64,000 nucleotides of DNA from Endomychus coccineus (taxonomy: Eukaryota > Arthropoda > Insecta > Coleoptera > Endomychidae): positions 230,359,771-230,423,770 of the forward strand of contig OY294067.1 of NCBI GenBank assembly GCA_958510875.1. The letters run 5' to 3'. Below, piece by piece: positions 12,405 to 25,190 of this stretch (position 1 is the stretch's first letter; every line of letters begins with the position of its first letter). The notes under the pieces were generated by a model. That model had not been told where the DNA came from. It saw only the letters and a list, made by a program, of their open reading frames with translations, and searched no databases. Made by a program: the position numbers and the translations under genes.

Positions 12405-13039
12405 TTCGAGGTGGGTGATGTAAACCGCCAAGGTGAGTGGCTATCACATTCCGTTAACCATTGAATTCCCAACTTTGAACGATGGATTCTAATTGAATTG
12501 ACTATATAGAAAATTACCTGAGTAATGAAAGGTGCTTCATAACAGGGACTTTCTGCATCGATCTAGACAATTTTCGACTATATTGCGTATCTTACTCACT
12601 TTGAAAACGATTACGCCGTTCTGATTGGTCGTGAGGATTTGAAATTTCGAAAATCTCTATGGAGGGGTGTAAATAGGAACTGTATCATTCTTGGGTGTGG
12701 CAGCCCTGTTTCGAGTGAAGTGTTTGAGATTCATTGTCTTAGTAGTTCTGTTGGACAGACGTGTACTTATTTCTCCAACTAAACAGTCTAAACCATAGTA
12801 AATAGAGAACAATTATCACTAATTTCTGGTGAACATAACATCGTTCAACTGTACTTTCAGTTGATAACAAATTATCGAACAAATAGCTCAGTGCAATTAC
12901 TTTGCATTTGAAGGTCTGTACATCACTTTATCACTTAATTTTCTCATAACGAATTCCAACATTTATAGTAAATTTTATTTGAGATGGAGTGAAAACTGAT
13001 AACAGCGCTATCGCGGTCGAAGATGAATGCAAGTGTTAG
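12405..13039 (+). repeat. Probable 5' untranslated part of a CR1-like LINE
   Basis: Bases about 12605-12730 resemble 49605-49740: both carry TTGGTCGT, then a form of GGAACTGTAT, then GCC(AA)CCCGTTTCGAGTGA or its diverged form. The first copy lies directly upstream of LINE ORF1-like sequence, which suggests it is the element's promoter/5' UTR. No open frame. Confidence 0.4.
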
Positions 13040-13625
13040 TTGCTTGGTTTCCGTCTATGGCGGATGAAGGTATGTCAATGCGATGACTGTAAACAGCAAG
13101 TACACACCGCCTGTCTCCAACGCACTGCTGAAGAGACTCAAACTAAACCTAGGAATCTGAAAATATTCTGCAAAGGAATACCTAATTCCTTGCTTACAAC
13201 AAAAATTCAATTCTCTGCAAGTCACACTAGAAGCTTAGAAAAGTGAACCTCTGCCACCCAAATTCTACGAATACGTCACTGCTGAAACCGTTGAAAGAAT
13301 AAATCACGGTAAAAATTTCATGATGCACAAGATTCCTCAAACAAATTCGTTAAAGGGTAATGAAATTGTAGTCCTGAATATTATTAGAGCCTTAATAAAC
13401 GATACTAGTATTGTACCGATAAGCATAAGTTGGATAGGAAAAGTATCGGGAAATAATAATACTAGACCAATTACAATTGTTCTACCAGCCAAAGAATATG
13501 CCAATGCATGCACGCGATGATAGAACCAAAACCGAGTGACTTTCTGAATGAATTACAAACTGAATTAAACGATCGTCAAGCAAAAGCGGAAGAGGATTTA
13601 GCAATTAATAAAATACAGAAATAGC
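13040..13625 (+). pseudogene. CR1-like LINE ORF1 fragment with PHD-type zinc motif
   Basis: The first segment encodes CxxC...HxxC (CDDCKQQVHTAC), as in the PHD-type zinc finger at the start of many CR1/L2 ORF1 proteins that bind nucleic acid. After a frame break, 13270-13510 encodes a stretch with KVSGNNNTRPITIVLP and 13520-13625 encodes LNELQTELNDRQAKAEEDL, both typical of the RNA-binding half and tail of CR1 ORF1. At least two frame changes make it non-functional. ORF2 sequence follows. Confidence 0.6.
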
Positions 13626-13689
13626 GTGTATGATGTCATTGTATCCACTTAAGAGATAAAAACCTAATTCGTGAGCAACTCACTGACTG

Positions 13690-14165
13690 AGTGTTCTGTA
13701 CCAATATAGTGTTCCTATATGCCAAATTTGCAGAGTTTACTTCTATATTAACTACTACACTACCAACCTGCATCCTTCTTTTTGAAACTTGGTTGTTTCC
13801 TGAAATACCTGATAGTTTAATCTCATTTTCTATCTATTCACCATTCAGAACTGAAAGAATGTTCAGTCTCCATGGATGAAACTATCTGACTTTCAGCCCT
13901 ATGTGTATATATCGTCCACCAAATAATACCGTAGAAAGTGATATTATTTTATTCAACTACATTTCTAATATTCCGGCTAAATTATCAAATATCATTATCA
14001 GGGGTGATTATTATTATCCTAACTTAAAATGACAAATTCACCGTCACAGAGGAAAGTAATTACGGAATTTAGTTCTTCTTCTTACCATGGATTGCTATCT
14101 CAACTTGTGGAAGGATATACCAGGTACAGAGACCGGTATAATTGCCTTATAAAGTTTTTGGGGTG
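13690..14165 (+). pseudogene. CR1-like LINE ORF2, apurinic endonuclease fragment
   Basis: Pieces of an APE-type endonuclease are visible: an N-terminal N/S-rich strand then LPTCILLFETWL (the E is the metal ligand), then CIYRPPNN, and IIRGDYYYPNLK in place of the usual GDFN block. Frames shift between the blocks and the sequence breaks off near 14165 before the reverse transcriptase. 5' truncated copies are normal for LINEs; here the 3' part is missing instead, so this is the left part of a broken insertion. Confidence 0.6.
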
Positions 14166-14509
14166 ATGATCGAAATATTGCAACACTCGGGCAACTATAT
14201 TATTATCATAAATATTTATGGTAATAGTTTTACTTTTTCGGAAAGAAAATGCATCTTGGTTTTGTCTCAAAGTGCGTCGGGACCATGACGTCCAGGATAC
14301 TTGACGCGATACAACTGAAAATCTCTTCTATTATTTGTTGAACCTCGCCAAAGACCAACAGCATATCAACCTATTCGTTATGTGTATACAATCCAAATGG
14401 TCCAAGAAGCTAACAATATTCATTGTTAGCAATCACAAATTACAACTGACTTGATATATATAAATTTGCCTTGTTTGTATCTGAAATAATTGAATAGCAA
14501 ACTTCTGCG

Positions 14510-14690
14510 GATAGCTAATCTTGAAAAGTCTTGGCTTCCGGATGGATTCTGCTTCACAATAGCAATAGTTTCAGTTCGAGCCTCAAGTTTGCTGAGGATG
14601 CCATCTGTAATGGTTGACGAAACGTTGGCTTCAAGTCGTTGCTATTGTGCCGCACAATCCATCCGGAAACTGAAACACTTGGTGTGATTT
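14510..14690. repeat. Foldback MITE, GAAACGT family, copy 1
   Basis: Arms carry GCTAATCTTGAAAAGTCTTG and TTCCGGATGGATTC on the left and their inverse on the right. The centre reads CTGAGGATGCCATCTGTAATGG then GACGAAACGTTGG. Other copies: 17030-17240, 26315-26520 and a half copy at 42634-42714. Confidence 0.65.
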
Positions 14691-17029
14691 CTTGAATGAG
14701 CCTTTTTTTGAATTTGTAGCCAAGTAACTTTTGAGCAAAACATTTTTTCCTTCAAAATTTATTCACAATACTGTGTGTGGTCTCCCAAACTATGAAAAAA
14801 TATCGATACATTCATAGAAAAAAAATTTCCGACGACGTCATTATCGTAATTCTGATTCTTATAATGTTTCCTCTTTTTGCTGAATATTTATCTCAGGCTA
14901 TCTCATCCATGATCCCAGATTCAGAAATTAATTCATTTTGCCGTAGTAGGACTTGGTCAAACACACAAATACATAGACACACGTACTCATCATGTCAGGA
15001 ATAGTTTTATTCAGAAATTTTCAAAATCCGAAACAAAATTTCTTTTTTGCCTCGACTGCAGTACATATCTTACACTACCTAGCTATACTAAGTATAGTGT
15101 GAAGAGTAAAAATCTAATCTCACCGTTTCTTAGTATTATTTCCATCTTGTCATCTCTCTGAAGGACCATGATGGAAGTACAAGATCGTAGAAGCACGTCA
15201 ATTCGAAATATGTGTTGTTCATTTTAGTTAGAATTGTTATTTGAGCATTCCAAGTTTTCCTATTCACTGATAAAATTAAAAACGATAAATTAAATTCAAA
15301 ACGAAAACTTCCACGACGTTCTGACATCACATGCCGTATCTCTTGAAACTTGTCCTTTTATACTAAAACTTGTTTGCTTATAAAAGTCAATTTTCCTATG
15401 GCAAGAACTTCAGTTAAGAAGAATTGTTTGAATTCGAGAGAATCGTTGCCTAGTTTACAAGAAAATGCACTGTAAAAACAGACAAATCTCTGGAATTTAT
15501 AGGGCTGAAGTTTACATGAACTGGAAAATTTGCAGATAAAAGTTGTTCGACCGGAATAACGTTAGAAAACTTCGAGTATATGATGGACTTTGGCCCCTCA
15601 AACATTCTGGTAGCTACAGCTCGATGAAAAAGAAACTGATTCAATAGAGATTTTTCGACAATTCCGCCCAATCTTATGTATATTCGATGAGACGGATCTC
15701 ACGTTTACTGTAATATAGCATTAAAGGGACAATATATCAATTCTGCCACGACCTAGCATTATCTGTTTGAATACTTCCACATAAAAAGTATTATTCAAAC
15801 ATCAAATTCAGATGTTGTGTGTTGTGTGTTGTGTGTTGTTGCTTGTTGCAGATGTGAGGCTCTTCTCAAATTGATGAAATAAATATCTCTCCTCTATTTT
15901 ATTGATACAATACATGGAATCCTTTATATTTGTTTTTGACATATCTATTTTGCATCTGTTTGATAATGGCACTCCGGTGTTAAAACAATAGTAGTAGTTC
16001 ACCGGAATTATCCTTTGAGGTTGAAGTAAATGATACAGTAATGTGACCCATACCAAATTCAAGGTTAAGGTTAATTACGTAACATGCAAAATAGATCTGT
16101 AAAAACAGGAAGTAAAAAAAAGATGATTTTCGAGAAATAGATGCATATATATCTAAATTCTCGTGTTTTCGTCTCTTTTCGCATTTTTCTCGGGGATATA
16201 AACAATACCCTCTATAGTAGAGGGCCTACCAACTGAATTCAAAATGAGTGTTATGTCATCAACAAGAGGCTAGAAGAAGGAAGTTAGCTACCTGCAGAAT
16301 CGTCCAGTTTCTATGGCGGATCGCAAGTAATTAAGCGAGTCCTCTGATTCGTCAAACTCCAACCTATTTCTTGTGGAAAATTACTTGAAGCACTTGTTCC
16401 TAAGGTATCCTTGGTAATTGAAACGTGTTTCACCTGTGGATAAGCGTGTACATAAGAGTGTTGTGATTGAATATAATGCATTTCGAAACGACATCCTACT
16501 GATATAATGAATACCGAATGTCCCTGTGAAAGAGAGGTATAGATGTTCTGCAAATACCATAATTGTATCCTCACTTTTGCATACAATTAGTCTTAACATA
16601 TTTAATTTTTTAAGAATTTCAAATGTGTTAATTAATTAGGTTGGTTGTCCATAGTTCATATTTGTCCTGTATCAAAAATAAATCACCAATTATATTCCAT
16701 GTTTATAAAGTCAATTATGATGAAACCAGAACAAATTGAATGCAAATATTTTGCATCATAAGTGACAATTATGCACTGAACAGTAATGCCTTGAACAATG
16801 TTTCTGAACATAACAAGTAAAATATAGAATTGATAATTAAAGGCCATTATTTTATCTATTCCATGTAGTTCACATTCTATAATCTATAAGGAATATACTG
16901 AATATCAAACTATGCAGTATCTCGACTTTGACTTGGGAGACGAGAACATTACCACATTCTATGCTTTGAAAAAATGCACGGACTAGAACAAGATAAGTTG
17001 TTAGAATTTGAATATTTTGGATAGTAGAC
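14691..17029. other. No gene recognised
   Basis: AT-rich. Contains a short GTTGTGT tandem run at about 15813-15840 and an otherwise unique-looking sequence. Open frames of 60-90 codons overlap each other on both strands and look like chance. Confidence 0.5.
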
Positions 17030-17240
17030 TTCCGCGGACAGCTAATCTTGAAAAATCTTATCTTCCAGATGGATTCCGCGTCACAATAGCTCGACTTGAT
17101 GCCGACGTTTCGCCAACCATTACAGGTGGCATCTTCAGGGCAGGCTTGAGGCTTGAACTGAAACTGAGTGGCGAAACGTCGGCATCAAGTCGAGCTATTG
17201 TGACGCGGAATCTATCCGGAAGACAAGATTTTTCAATTTG
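17030..17240. repeat. Foldback MITE, GAAACGT family, copy 2 (best preserved)
   Basis: Inverted arms of about 85 bp share TTCCGCGTCACAATAGCTCG and CTTGATGCCGACGTTTCGCC. The loop contains GGCAGGCTTGAGGCTTGAAC. The near-identical overlapping open frames on both strands are a product of the palindrome and are not genes. Confidence 0.8.
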
Positions 17241-19438
17241 AATATTCTTTGAATTTGAAAGCACTCTGTCCTAGAAATTTGGAACGCCAAAATGTTGAAT
17301 TACTCCTTAATGTAATCCTAATCCTCAATCTATTTAGTTATTGACATTGTGACCATTCAATTAATAGAACCATGACACGTTGGAATTTGATCCCAATCAA
17401 TTAGCCAGAACAAACGTGAAAAATATTGACACTTACCCCTTTATTCCACAAGACATTTGAAATTTAACATTGAAAGGCACGTGGAAGGGTGAACGCTAAT
17501 ATCAATCAGATAAACTCGTACTTAACAACAACAATAAAATCTAATAATGAAATTAACAAGTACCTTAATAATAAAAAAACAATGATTATGACAATCGATA
17601 ATAAAAGAATATTATAATTACCTTTAATGATAATAAGAAGTTTGGAACATTCATACTGGGATATACAACGGATCTAGAACAGCTCACTACCTAAGCATCT
17701 CCAGATGATTGATATTAACAGCATTAATATTAGCTAGCATTCGTTTTCCGTCCTATATTTCAGAAATTCGTTCAGTTTTCTCAAGCTACGTTTATTATCG
17801 ATACTGAACAGAAAATATCTGTCAACCCCTGTATGTACTTGTTATTTTGCTTCTGAATATTTTAATTTTACATGAAATGTTAATTTTCGAAAAATTAATT
17901 TGTTAGAATCGAAGGTTTGTCCCAGCAATCGACAGACTGATCACAATTATTCAGTTTGAGAGGATCATAAAAATACTCATTTTCATAAACAGATCCACAA
18001 CCAGATGATGTTTGGAGTTCAATACACTTTTCGATAAGCACATGCCCGAAGCCCCTCAAAATTCCGTCAACCCTCAGGTAAGCAGTGAATATGAACTGGG
18101 TCATTCGCACAGACACTGTAGAACTATAGTGGCAAGGTAGTTTTAAATAATGAATTTATCAACAACTATGATCGCTGGCCTCTTTTCTGTTAGAATGAAT
18201 GCTGTAGGTATATTATTTTCAATTGTCGAATTTATCAGCAACTAGCATTGCCCGAATCTTGTTGATACCGCATTTCATAATCAATCATAAAACATTTTCT
18301 ATCGCGGCGCTTATGTTAATAATTCTTCTGAATCTCCACAACAGCTGCTACATCTCCATGCATATGTGTTGCAATCGCCCATATGATTCAAATTCAGATA
18401 CATAAATATGTTTGATTTAGATAATATATCCGGAAGATTCCTCATTGTTTATAGAGGTATCAGAACGTTAATGTTATTCCTTATCGCTCGAACAAGCTTA
18501 TCTCTCCACCGGAAAGGATAATCTTATAATAATGTTATACCGAATATTGTTCCCGCCAGTAGAAAGTGATTTAATAATTCTATTCTGTAAATTTGTGATA
18601 TTTGAAGTATTATAGAATTATGGCGTGGATTATTAGTGCAGTTCGATATTAGTACTGATGCCCGAATGTTATTTACTTGGGTTGTCGATCAAATGCAAAA
18701 CTCTGTATTTGCTATAGTTACAAAGTTTTTTCCGAAAGCCGAATAAATAGTCAGTTATACTTATGGATTCGTTTAAAATTTTATTTTTAAATGGCTCTAG
18801 TGATTTCGTTTTGAAATGACTATGCTGCTTAATTCCAAATACCAACAATTTGAAAAAATACTTTTAGAATTGAAATATCGAGTACTGCATTCATGTTTTG
18901 GAAATATCCAGTTGTGCAACTCAGACTTGCAAATATTCATAAGTGCATTTTTGTCTAATTTCAAAACATTTAATTTGTTATTTAACTCATTTTTTTATTG
19001 AAGGCACCTGATGTGACATTTTTTATTAGGGGTATATCATACATTGAACAAAAAAAATTCTCTAAGTTTGTGAAAAAGATACTTAGAAAAACAAATTTTC
19101 AGATTATGGGTTCTTGTTTCCTTCTCCCATGACTACTTCTACTTTTCCCTGGTGGTGAGCCTGCTGCTGGCGAGTTTCCACAGAGCTCTGAATAGTGGCG
19201 TGAAATTTCAAAAATTAGGGTGATTAGATCAATCGTCTCCAAAATGTTGTGTTTTGAATTAACTACATATAGAAGATTTGTACCTTTACAGGCTGGGTTC
19301 CCCAATCTCAATCACATTGGGATGTAGGCTCGAAAGTATTTTCCCAGATTTGTAATTGATTCATCATCTTATCAAAACATTTCGATTCCCTTTAGTAAAT
19401 ATAAATCTATCACATTCATTGAATTCAAAATGGCATTA
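17241..19438. other. No gene recognised
   Basis: AT-rich. A 73-codon Cys-containing minus frame at 17895-18116 is the only composition that looks slightly protein-like; I cannot support it. No repeats seen. Confidence 0.45.
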
Positions 19439-19750
19439 AGCAGGATCTTTAATGATTATAGATACTCCTGTTTTCCAATCAAACATTTGCCAGTCGTTGC
19501 CAAGCTTGAAAAGTCTTGAGTACTTTTGAATCATTTCTTCGTATTCTGTGTGGTCTATAATAACACTTTTTCTTTCAATATTCCTCTCGATCAACCCGAA
19601 CACTCTATATGGAGGTATGAAGGAGTGTCCAGCTACTGGAAAAACTATTTCCATTGGATTTTTACAGTACTTAGTTTTCAAACATACATAAGAAGAAACT
19701 GTATCTGATGATAGTTTTTTCTTTGAATTACCACAAACAATTACATACAA
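19439..19750 (-). pseudogene. Fragment of a DUF7869-type transposon-associated protein
   Basis: A 104-codon open stretch on the minus strand, entered after a plausible acceptor (CCTGTCAG at about 19754), contains FPVAGHSFIPPYRVFGLIE. This is very close to the FPV-x-GHSF-x-P-x-DR-x-FG signature of a protein family abundant in insect genomes and thought to derive from a transposon (an RNase H-like DDE fold). The usual D of the DR pair is Y here. The family's upstream D-containing strand corresponds to a degenerate IVCGN. No ATG opens this frame. Calling it DUF7869 is from recognition of the motif, not a search. Confidence 0.5.
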
Positions 19751-21110
19751 TCTGACAGGTTAAGGCAAAAACAAGAAATGTATGTAGAGTTTTCATCTTC
19801 TTCAAGAGAAGATAAGGTACCTAGTATTTATAATAAGCAAGTGAATGGCGCCCAAACAATATTTTCCAGAATTTCGTCAAACACCGAGTTTTGCATTTAA
19901 GGTGCTCAAATAAAAGTAGAAGTCGACGGTATCAGTCCATAGATTGAATAACCATAACAACTTCTATGACTGGGCAGCTATGGAAAGTTGCGAATCCGCG
20001 AGAGTGTTTAACCTTGAATGGAACCGAAAATAGCCAGAATGAATGAACCTTAGAATTCCTAAAAGAATTAACATGTAAGAAAGGTTGATTTTTAGCAGAA
20101 ACTGTCATAGCTTATCCACGAATTGGCCTCTGAGCCAATGGCCAAAAAAACTGATTTTTTCAACTTTGACCTAGCATATTTTTCGAATTCGCCGCGAGAA
20201 TATCGATTCGAACTTTTCCCAGGATGGCAGTGGAAGTCAGGAAGGTGGACATTGCGATCTGTTTTTAGATCATCCCGTGACTCCAAACCCGTGTACTGGA
20301 AAAACTCAGCGAGTAGTTTCTGCAAGTTAAAATGGTATATTACATTACTAGAGTAAGAAGTTACCTATTTCACACGAGTGGGAGAATGTTGCCGCTCGAC
20401 GTGCTAGCCGAGTGCAACAATCCTACGTAATGTACACTATTTTTCCGACGACCACAGATTAATGCACAATCCCAATGAAACAATATGTTCCGACTCTACA
20501 AAGAAAACTAATGATTGAATAAGAAAAACTCAACATAACAATATAAAATATGCAGCAGCAGACTCGATGTCAGTTTTTGAAAGAGGTTGAGAGAGAGAGA
20601 GTTTCCGAAGTACTGCTGATGCCCATATTTCAATGGGCAATATTTAATGTTACTAGCAGAATCATCAATATATTCTCCTGCAACTATAGATGATTTCCAA
20701 CCCTCCTGTTTTTCCAGAGAGGTTAGGTCTCCTCCTGAATTTACTAATATCGTAGCAGATGAACGGCGAAATTAGTGCCCATTATGTTTTTCAGGATCCT
20801 TCAGATTTAAAAACTCAGCCACTACTCTAGGTATATTTCCAACTCTTTTTTTGTGCATTTTTGGTCCCTATAATTGAGGATAAACGTGTTTCGGTAGTTG
20901 GTGGTCTTAGATTAACATACTTCTTATATATGCTATAAAAGTTTCCAGTGATACTGATCATGCGACAGCATCTATTTTTTCTATTATTAATTTCAATGAC
21001 AAATATTCAATGTTATTTAGATCTAACTGGTTAAGCTCTTGCTTGCGACATTCACCTGATATACTCATATAACTATGGTTTCGGCGTTCACATAGTGTAA
21101 ATTTATAATA
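19751..21110. other. No gene recognised
   Basis: Bases 20100-20360 are open on both strands at once over the same bases, with no codon pattern; I read this as chance. The rest is AT-rich spacer. Confidence 0.45.
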
Positions 21111-21366
21111 CTTCGGAAGTTGGAGAATAAGACTCAAATTTTACACAAAACTTTCAACATTTAATTTAAAAATGCTGACAAATATTTTCACCACACTGTG
21201 ACATTTTCAAAACAAGGAGTTATCAACTCCTTGCTTTGAAAATGCCACAGTTATCAACTCCTTGCTTTGAAAATGCTACAGTGTGGTGAAACAAATTGTC
21301 AGCATTTTTAAATTAAATGTTAAAAGTTTTGTGTAAAATTTGAGTTTTATTCTCCAACTTCCGAAG
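21111..21366. mobile_element. Perfect foldback MITE (about 105-bp arms)
   Basis: The sequence starts CTTCGGAAGTTGGAGAATAA and ends with its inverse. Arms are nearly identical over about 105 bp and a short segment containing ATCAACTCCTTGCTTTGAAA is duplicated at the loop. The words GATATACTCATA occur at 21058 and 21367, and may be a target duplication with a gap or chance. It is non-coding. Confidence 0.8.
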
Positions 21367-22926
21367 TGATATACTCATAACCAACATAACTTTGAGAAAG
21401 TTATAAATTAAAAAGTTGATAGACTTTGATTAAATACCGATAACTCAACTTTATAAGCAAGAAGCTTTATTTATAAATTCATTGATTCCTCGTTGCGTCA
21501 AAATTTTGCATTTTTTCGGTTCATATCTGTCATTTTTCTTCTCTAAAAACGGTTCAAGTTTACTATATTTGGAGATTTCTACATTATTGTGAATGAATAA
21601 AGTGGTATGTAGCATAGAATATTGAGTCCATATTGTTGAGCATTATTCCATTGGAAAGTTCACTCATATATGCAAGTAAAACATTTTCGGAAAAGAAGCA
21701 TTCAAAGATAATGAACGTAAGCGTATTCGTATCTCCTTTTGGACTTCTCACAGAGTAATTTCTGTGATGTTAATTTTGCAGCCTCTCTAGTTCCAGGTGG
21801 AGTACATTGATCATCACTGACAATCATTATATCCCTGTTTTTTGGAATTTTAGATACTACTTTTACTGTTTCTTATACAAGTTTGATGATGCACACGCAA
21901 AACAGACAGTTCAAAAGTTTATCTGACGTTTCCGCAATATTAATTTCAAAGTACACATACATATAGTTGTATTGTGTACTGCCCAAAGAGTGATGACTGA
22001 CCGATCAACGCCTAAAATATTAATATAGTTACATTTTAATACACATATCACTCATGAAAGATATTTTAGTTTTCAACTCTGGGGTGCTATCTGTCATTTT
22101 TACATGTCGTTGTCGGAAAATATCATTTCATTGTGCTGATCAAAGCTTACTTGGAATAACAGGCAAGACACATCAAAATGTGACATCAGAGTTGAATCGG
22201 CTAATGTACCAGCATTACACTAAATACTACAAAAATTCCGCCAATTCCTCGAATAATTCCTGTCATTTTGGTATTTATTATAAACTTCATGCGCCTCTAG
22301 TATCGAATATTCATCTAATTGATTCTGAGATTTTATGAGCTCTGAATAAATTAAATTTATCATAAAGACGTTTACAACAGTTGAACAATTGATCCCGATA
22401 GTGTGACGTTACAAAGCATATTATAAATTAATACATTGACGGATCTGAGAATGTATTAAAACAGAACATATTAATGACAGTCCTAACCTTCACAAAAATT
22501 GTGTATTATTTCGTGTTGAATTGATGATCGCAAAACTATATTCCCCCATTTTTTTCATGAATTTCAGATATTCCGTCACTGAACGTCTGCCTGGACCCCA
22601 TTCACTCCTCTCCGGTAACATACGTTTTGCATCGTCTAGGTGTTCCGCCATTGATTTTATTTTGTACTTCACAGCTAATCTCCGTAATTCCTCATTTAGT
22701 GTATTTTTTCAATACTTTGACTACACGAGAGGAAAACCTATGAAGTTCGAAAAACATTGTGTGAGACAGCAGTGGAGATAGGCATTCGTATTTTTCTTGA
22801 AGGCTTAGAAGTTATACGCATACGACCTCACTAGATGAAAAGTTCCACATTTTCGCTATTCGATAACAAAATGAACTAAGGTAAGAGGAAGTTCGGCAGG
22901 TCTCGAGTTTGACATTGAAGTGATAA
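21367..22926. other. No gene recognised
   Basis: AT-rich spacer. A 94-codon frame at 22054-22338 has no recognisable pattern. Confidence 0.45.
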
Positions 22927-24080
22927 CTAGTTTGATCTAGTGCGTCTAACTGCCGTCTCTCGAGGTGGAACTACAGACGAGATTTCTAATAAGCAACCAC
23001 CATGGAAATATTTATATAAAAAGGAGAGATCTCCAACATTTCTACGGTGTTCCAGGCACGGCAATGTACTTATGAGTGTGACTTCATCAATCAAATGAAT
23101 AGCTCTCTTCTGGATAGAATCCAAGAGCTTCAGCAAATGTTTGGGAGCCGAACTCCAAACATGTGAATAGTACTCCAGGACAGGTCGAATTTGTGCTTTG
23201 TAGATTATGAGGAGCTACTGAGATGTAAAGTAGCTCTTGGCACGGATTAGACGACCAAGGTTTTGCTAAGTGGTTTTCGCAATGGAGCACACATGATCGT
23301 CTCATGAGAGGGTGCATTTGTTGGGATCGGCCTCCCTGGAGAAGACGCAAGCTTGAGTTTTGGTTGCATAACTACAACTACTACTAGATTATCAGATCTC
23401 CATTTCAAAATCTTGGCCGGATCTTCAATAATTACATCAACATATCCCTATCTCGCTCCTCTGGTTTCAATGGATGGTATAGGGGCTCTGAATGAGAACG
23501 CGATATGAAGAGTAATATCACATCTGCAAAGCTGACGGCGGGAGTCGTGGTCACTTCCAGCAGATCGTTGATATCGGGAAGGAACAAAGTTGGTGCCAAG
23601 ACAGATTGCTGTAAAACACCAGTGTTGATAGCCATTGCATCGGAGGATACTCCGCCAACCAGCACATGATGTGATCTATCTGAGAGAAAACTCGATAGTG
23701 AGCGACGAAGATGAGGCTTCAAACCATATGACGGAAATTTCTCAAGAAGGCTTTCGTGCTAGACTCAGTAAGAGTTTCCCCTTCATTTTCAATAGATTCC
23801 TGGAAAGCATGTGTTATATAGGCAAGCAGGTATCTTGTTGATCTCTGCTGACGAAAGCCATATTGCCGGTCATTCACAATTTCTTAGCTCTCTAGGTATT
23901 TGATGAGCTCGATGTTGATTGATTTGTTCTCCACTTTGGAGATTTCAGATGATAGTGGGTCTATAATTATTAGGAAAGGTCCACTTCATTTTTTCGAAAT
24001 TTGTTGCACTCTAGTTGTCTGCCAGCTAGAAGAAAACACACCAACTTTGTATGAAAGGGTGAACAACCTGCAGAAGACTG
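22927..24080 (-). mobile_element. LINE (jockey/CR1-like) reverse transcriptase fragment, degenerate
   Basis: On the minus strand the RT blocks appear in order: NNYRPT near 23970, NDRQYGFRQQRST near 23870, then SFLSDRSHHVLVGGVSS, GVLQQSVLAPTLF (for the usual PQGSVL), SFADVILLF (the FADD block with the second D lost) and, after frame changes, LLDSIQKRAIHLI and LPCLEHRRNVGDLSF, the usual C-terminal region. Endonuclease and both ends are missing. The lost catalytic Asp and several frameshifts make it dead. Confidence 0.65.
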
Positions 24081-24208
24081 GCTTTGATTCAGGCATACAT
24101 TCCTTGAGAGTGACAAGTGGAATTCCGCCTGGCCTGTATCATTTAGGATCAATACAGTCATCATTAATTGGATTAATATCATACTGCAAGGAATACCGTT
24201 TCAATATA

Positions 24209-25190
24209 AAATACCGGGATATCAAAAATAACCTTGGTCAAGGGTGGTTGTGGAATCTAAAACGTGTGTCTTACTTTACGTTTGAAATGATTATGTCATA
24301 ATTAATTTGAAGTTTCTAAAAGTGCGGAATTTTGCAATTTTATACGAATATTGTAACACTCAGAAGTCTTTCGCGCTTTGGACTCCGGAATTTCCACGTG
24401 GCCTATCGAAATTAGAAGGTTCGAATTATCTAAAAACATAATGTCATGAACGCCAGACGTCCTATGTAATTAGCTACGGTCGAAATCACTTTGACATGTG
24501 CCTCGAGGAGCTCGCTGCGTGTTAGTTAGAGTTTATACATTTTACCTCGGTCTTGTTGATTTGGGGCCGTTTCTTGCCCCGTGCGACCGGCGCCAGTTGT
24601 AATGAAGTGTTTTTGGCTATGGGCCGCTAGCTTTCACCCGCTTCGTGTATATTTTAGTCGCGAGAAAATTCGCTTTGGTACGTCGCACGTAAGACGCGCG
24701 TAGCTGAGATCTGAGAATAGTTCAAACTGTTTTAATTAAATTTTCCTATTTAATGGACATTTATCAAAAAAAGAAGGGCCGCCGAGCACGGTCCGATACC
24801 AAATCTAACTACATGGAGCGAAAACGGCACGCAAAAAGTCGTCGTAAAGCCGTATTAGGTACAACCAGTTTGCACTTTTCTTACTCGCGTGCTACGAGCT
24901 TCTCACGTGAACGTCATTCGATTTACGGAAAATTAACTATTCCAAAGTAGTTTTTGACCCGGATTGTGGCTATCACGACCTCTGAAAAGATTCAAAGTTC
25001 ACATAATTATTTCATAATTTGTAGTTCATCATGATTTTACAACTGAAATAAATAGGTATGAAATTTCTAGCCTATTGATGATGTCAGTGTGACAGTAACA
25101 TAACTATTTCAAATGTAAGACACACGTTTTAGATTCCACAACCACCCTTCACCAAGAAAATGTTTGATATCCCAGTATATTGAAGATTGG
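24209..25190. mobile_element. Non-autonomous DNA element with ~90-bp terminal inverted repeats
   Basis: The left end (GGGATATCAAA, then GGTGGTTGTGGAATCTAAAA and CGTGTGTCTTAC) recurs inverted at 25105-25185. Between the arms is a core of distinctly higher GC content (about 24450-24960) with CpG-rich words such as GCGTAGC and GACGCGCG, unlike the AT-rich surroundings. A 65-codon basic frame at 24753-24950 lies in the core; it is preceded by TATTTAATGG but has no known pattern. No transposase. Confidence 0.6.

Noticed and set aside
17008..17264. Opposed open frames with similar products
   Set aside because: Both arise from the palindromic MITE.
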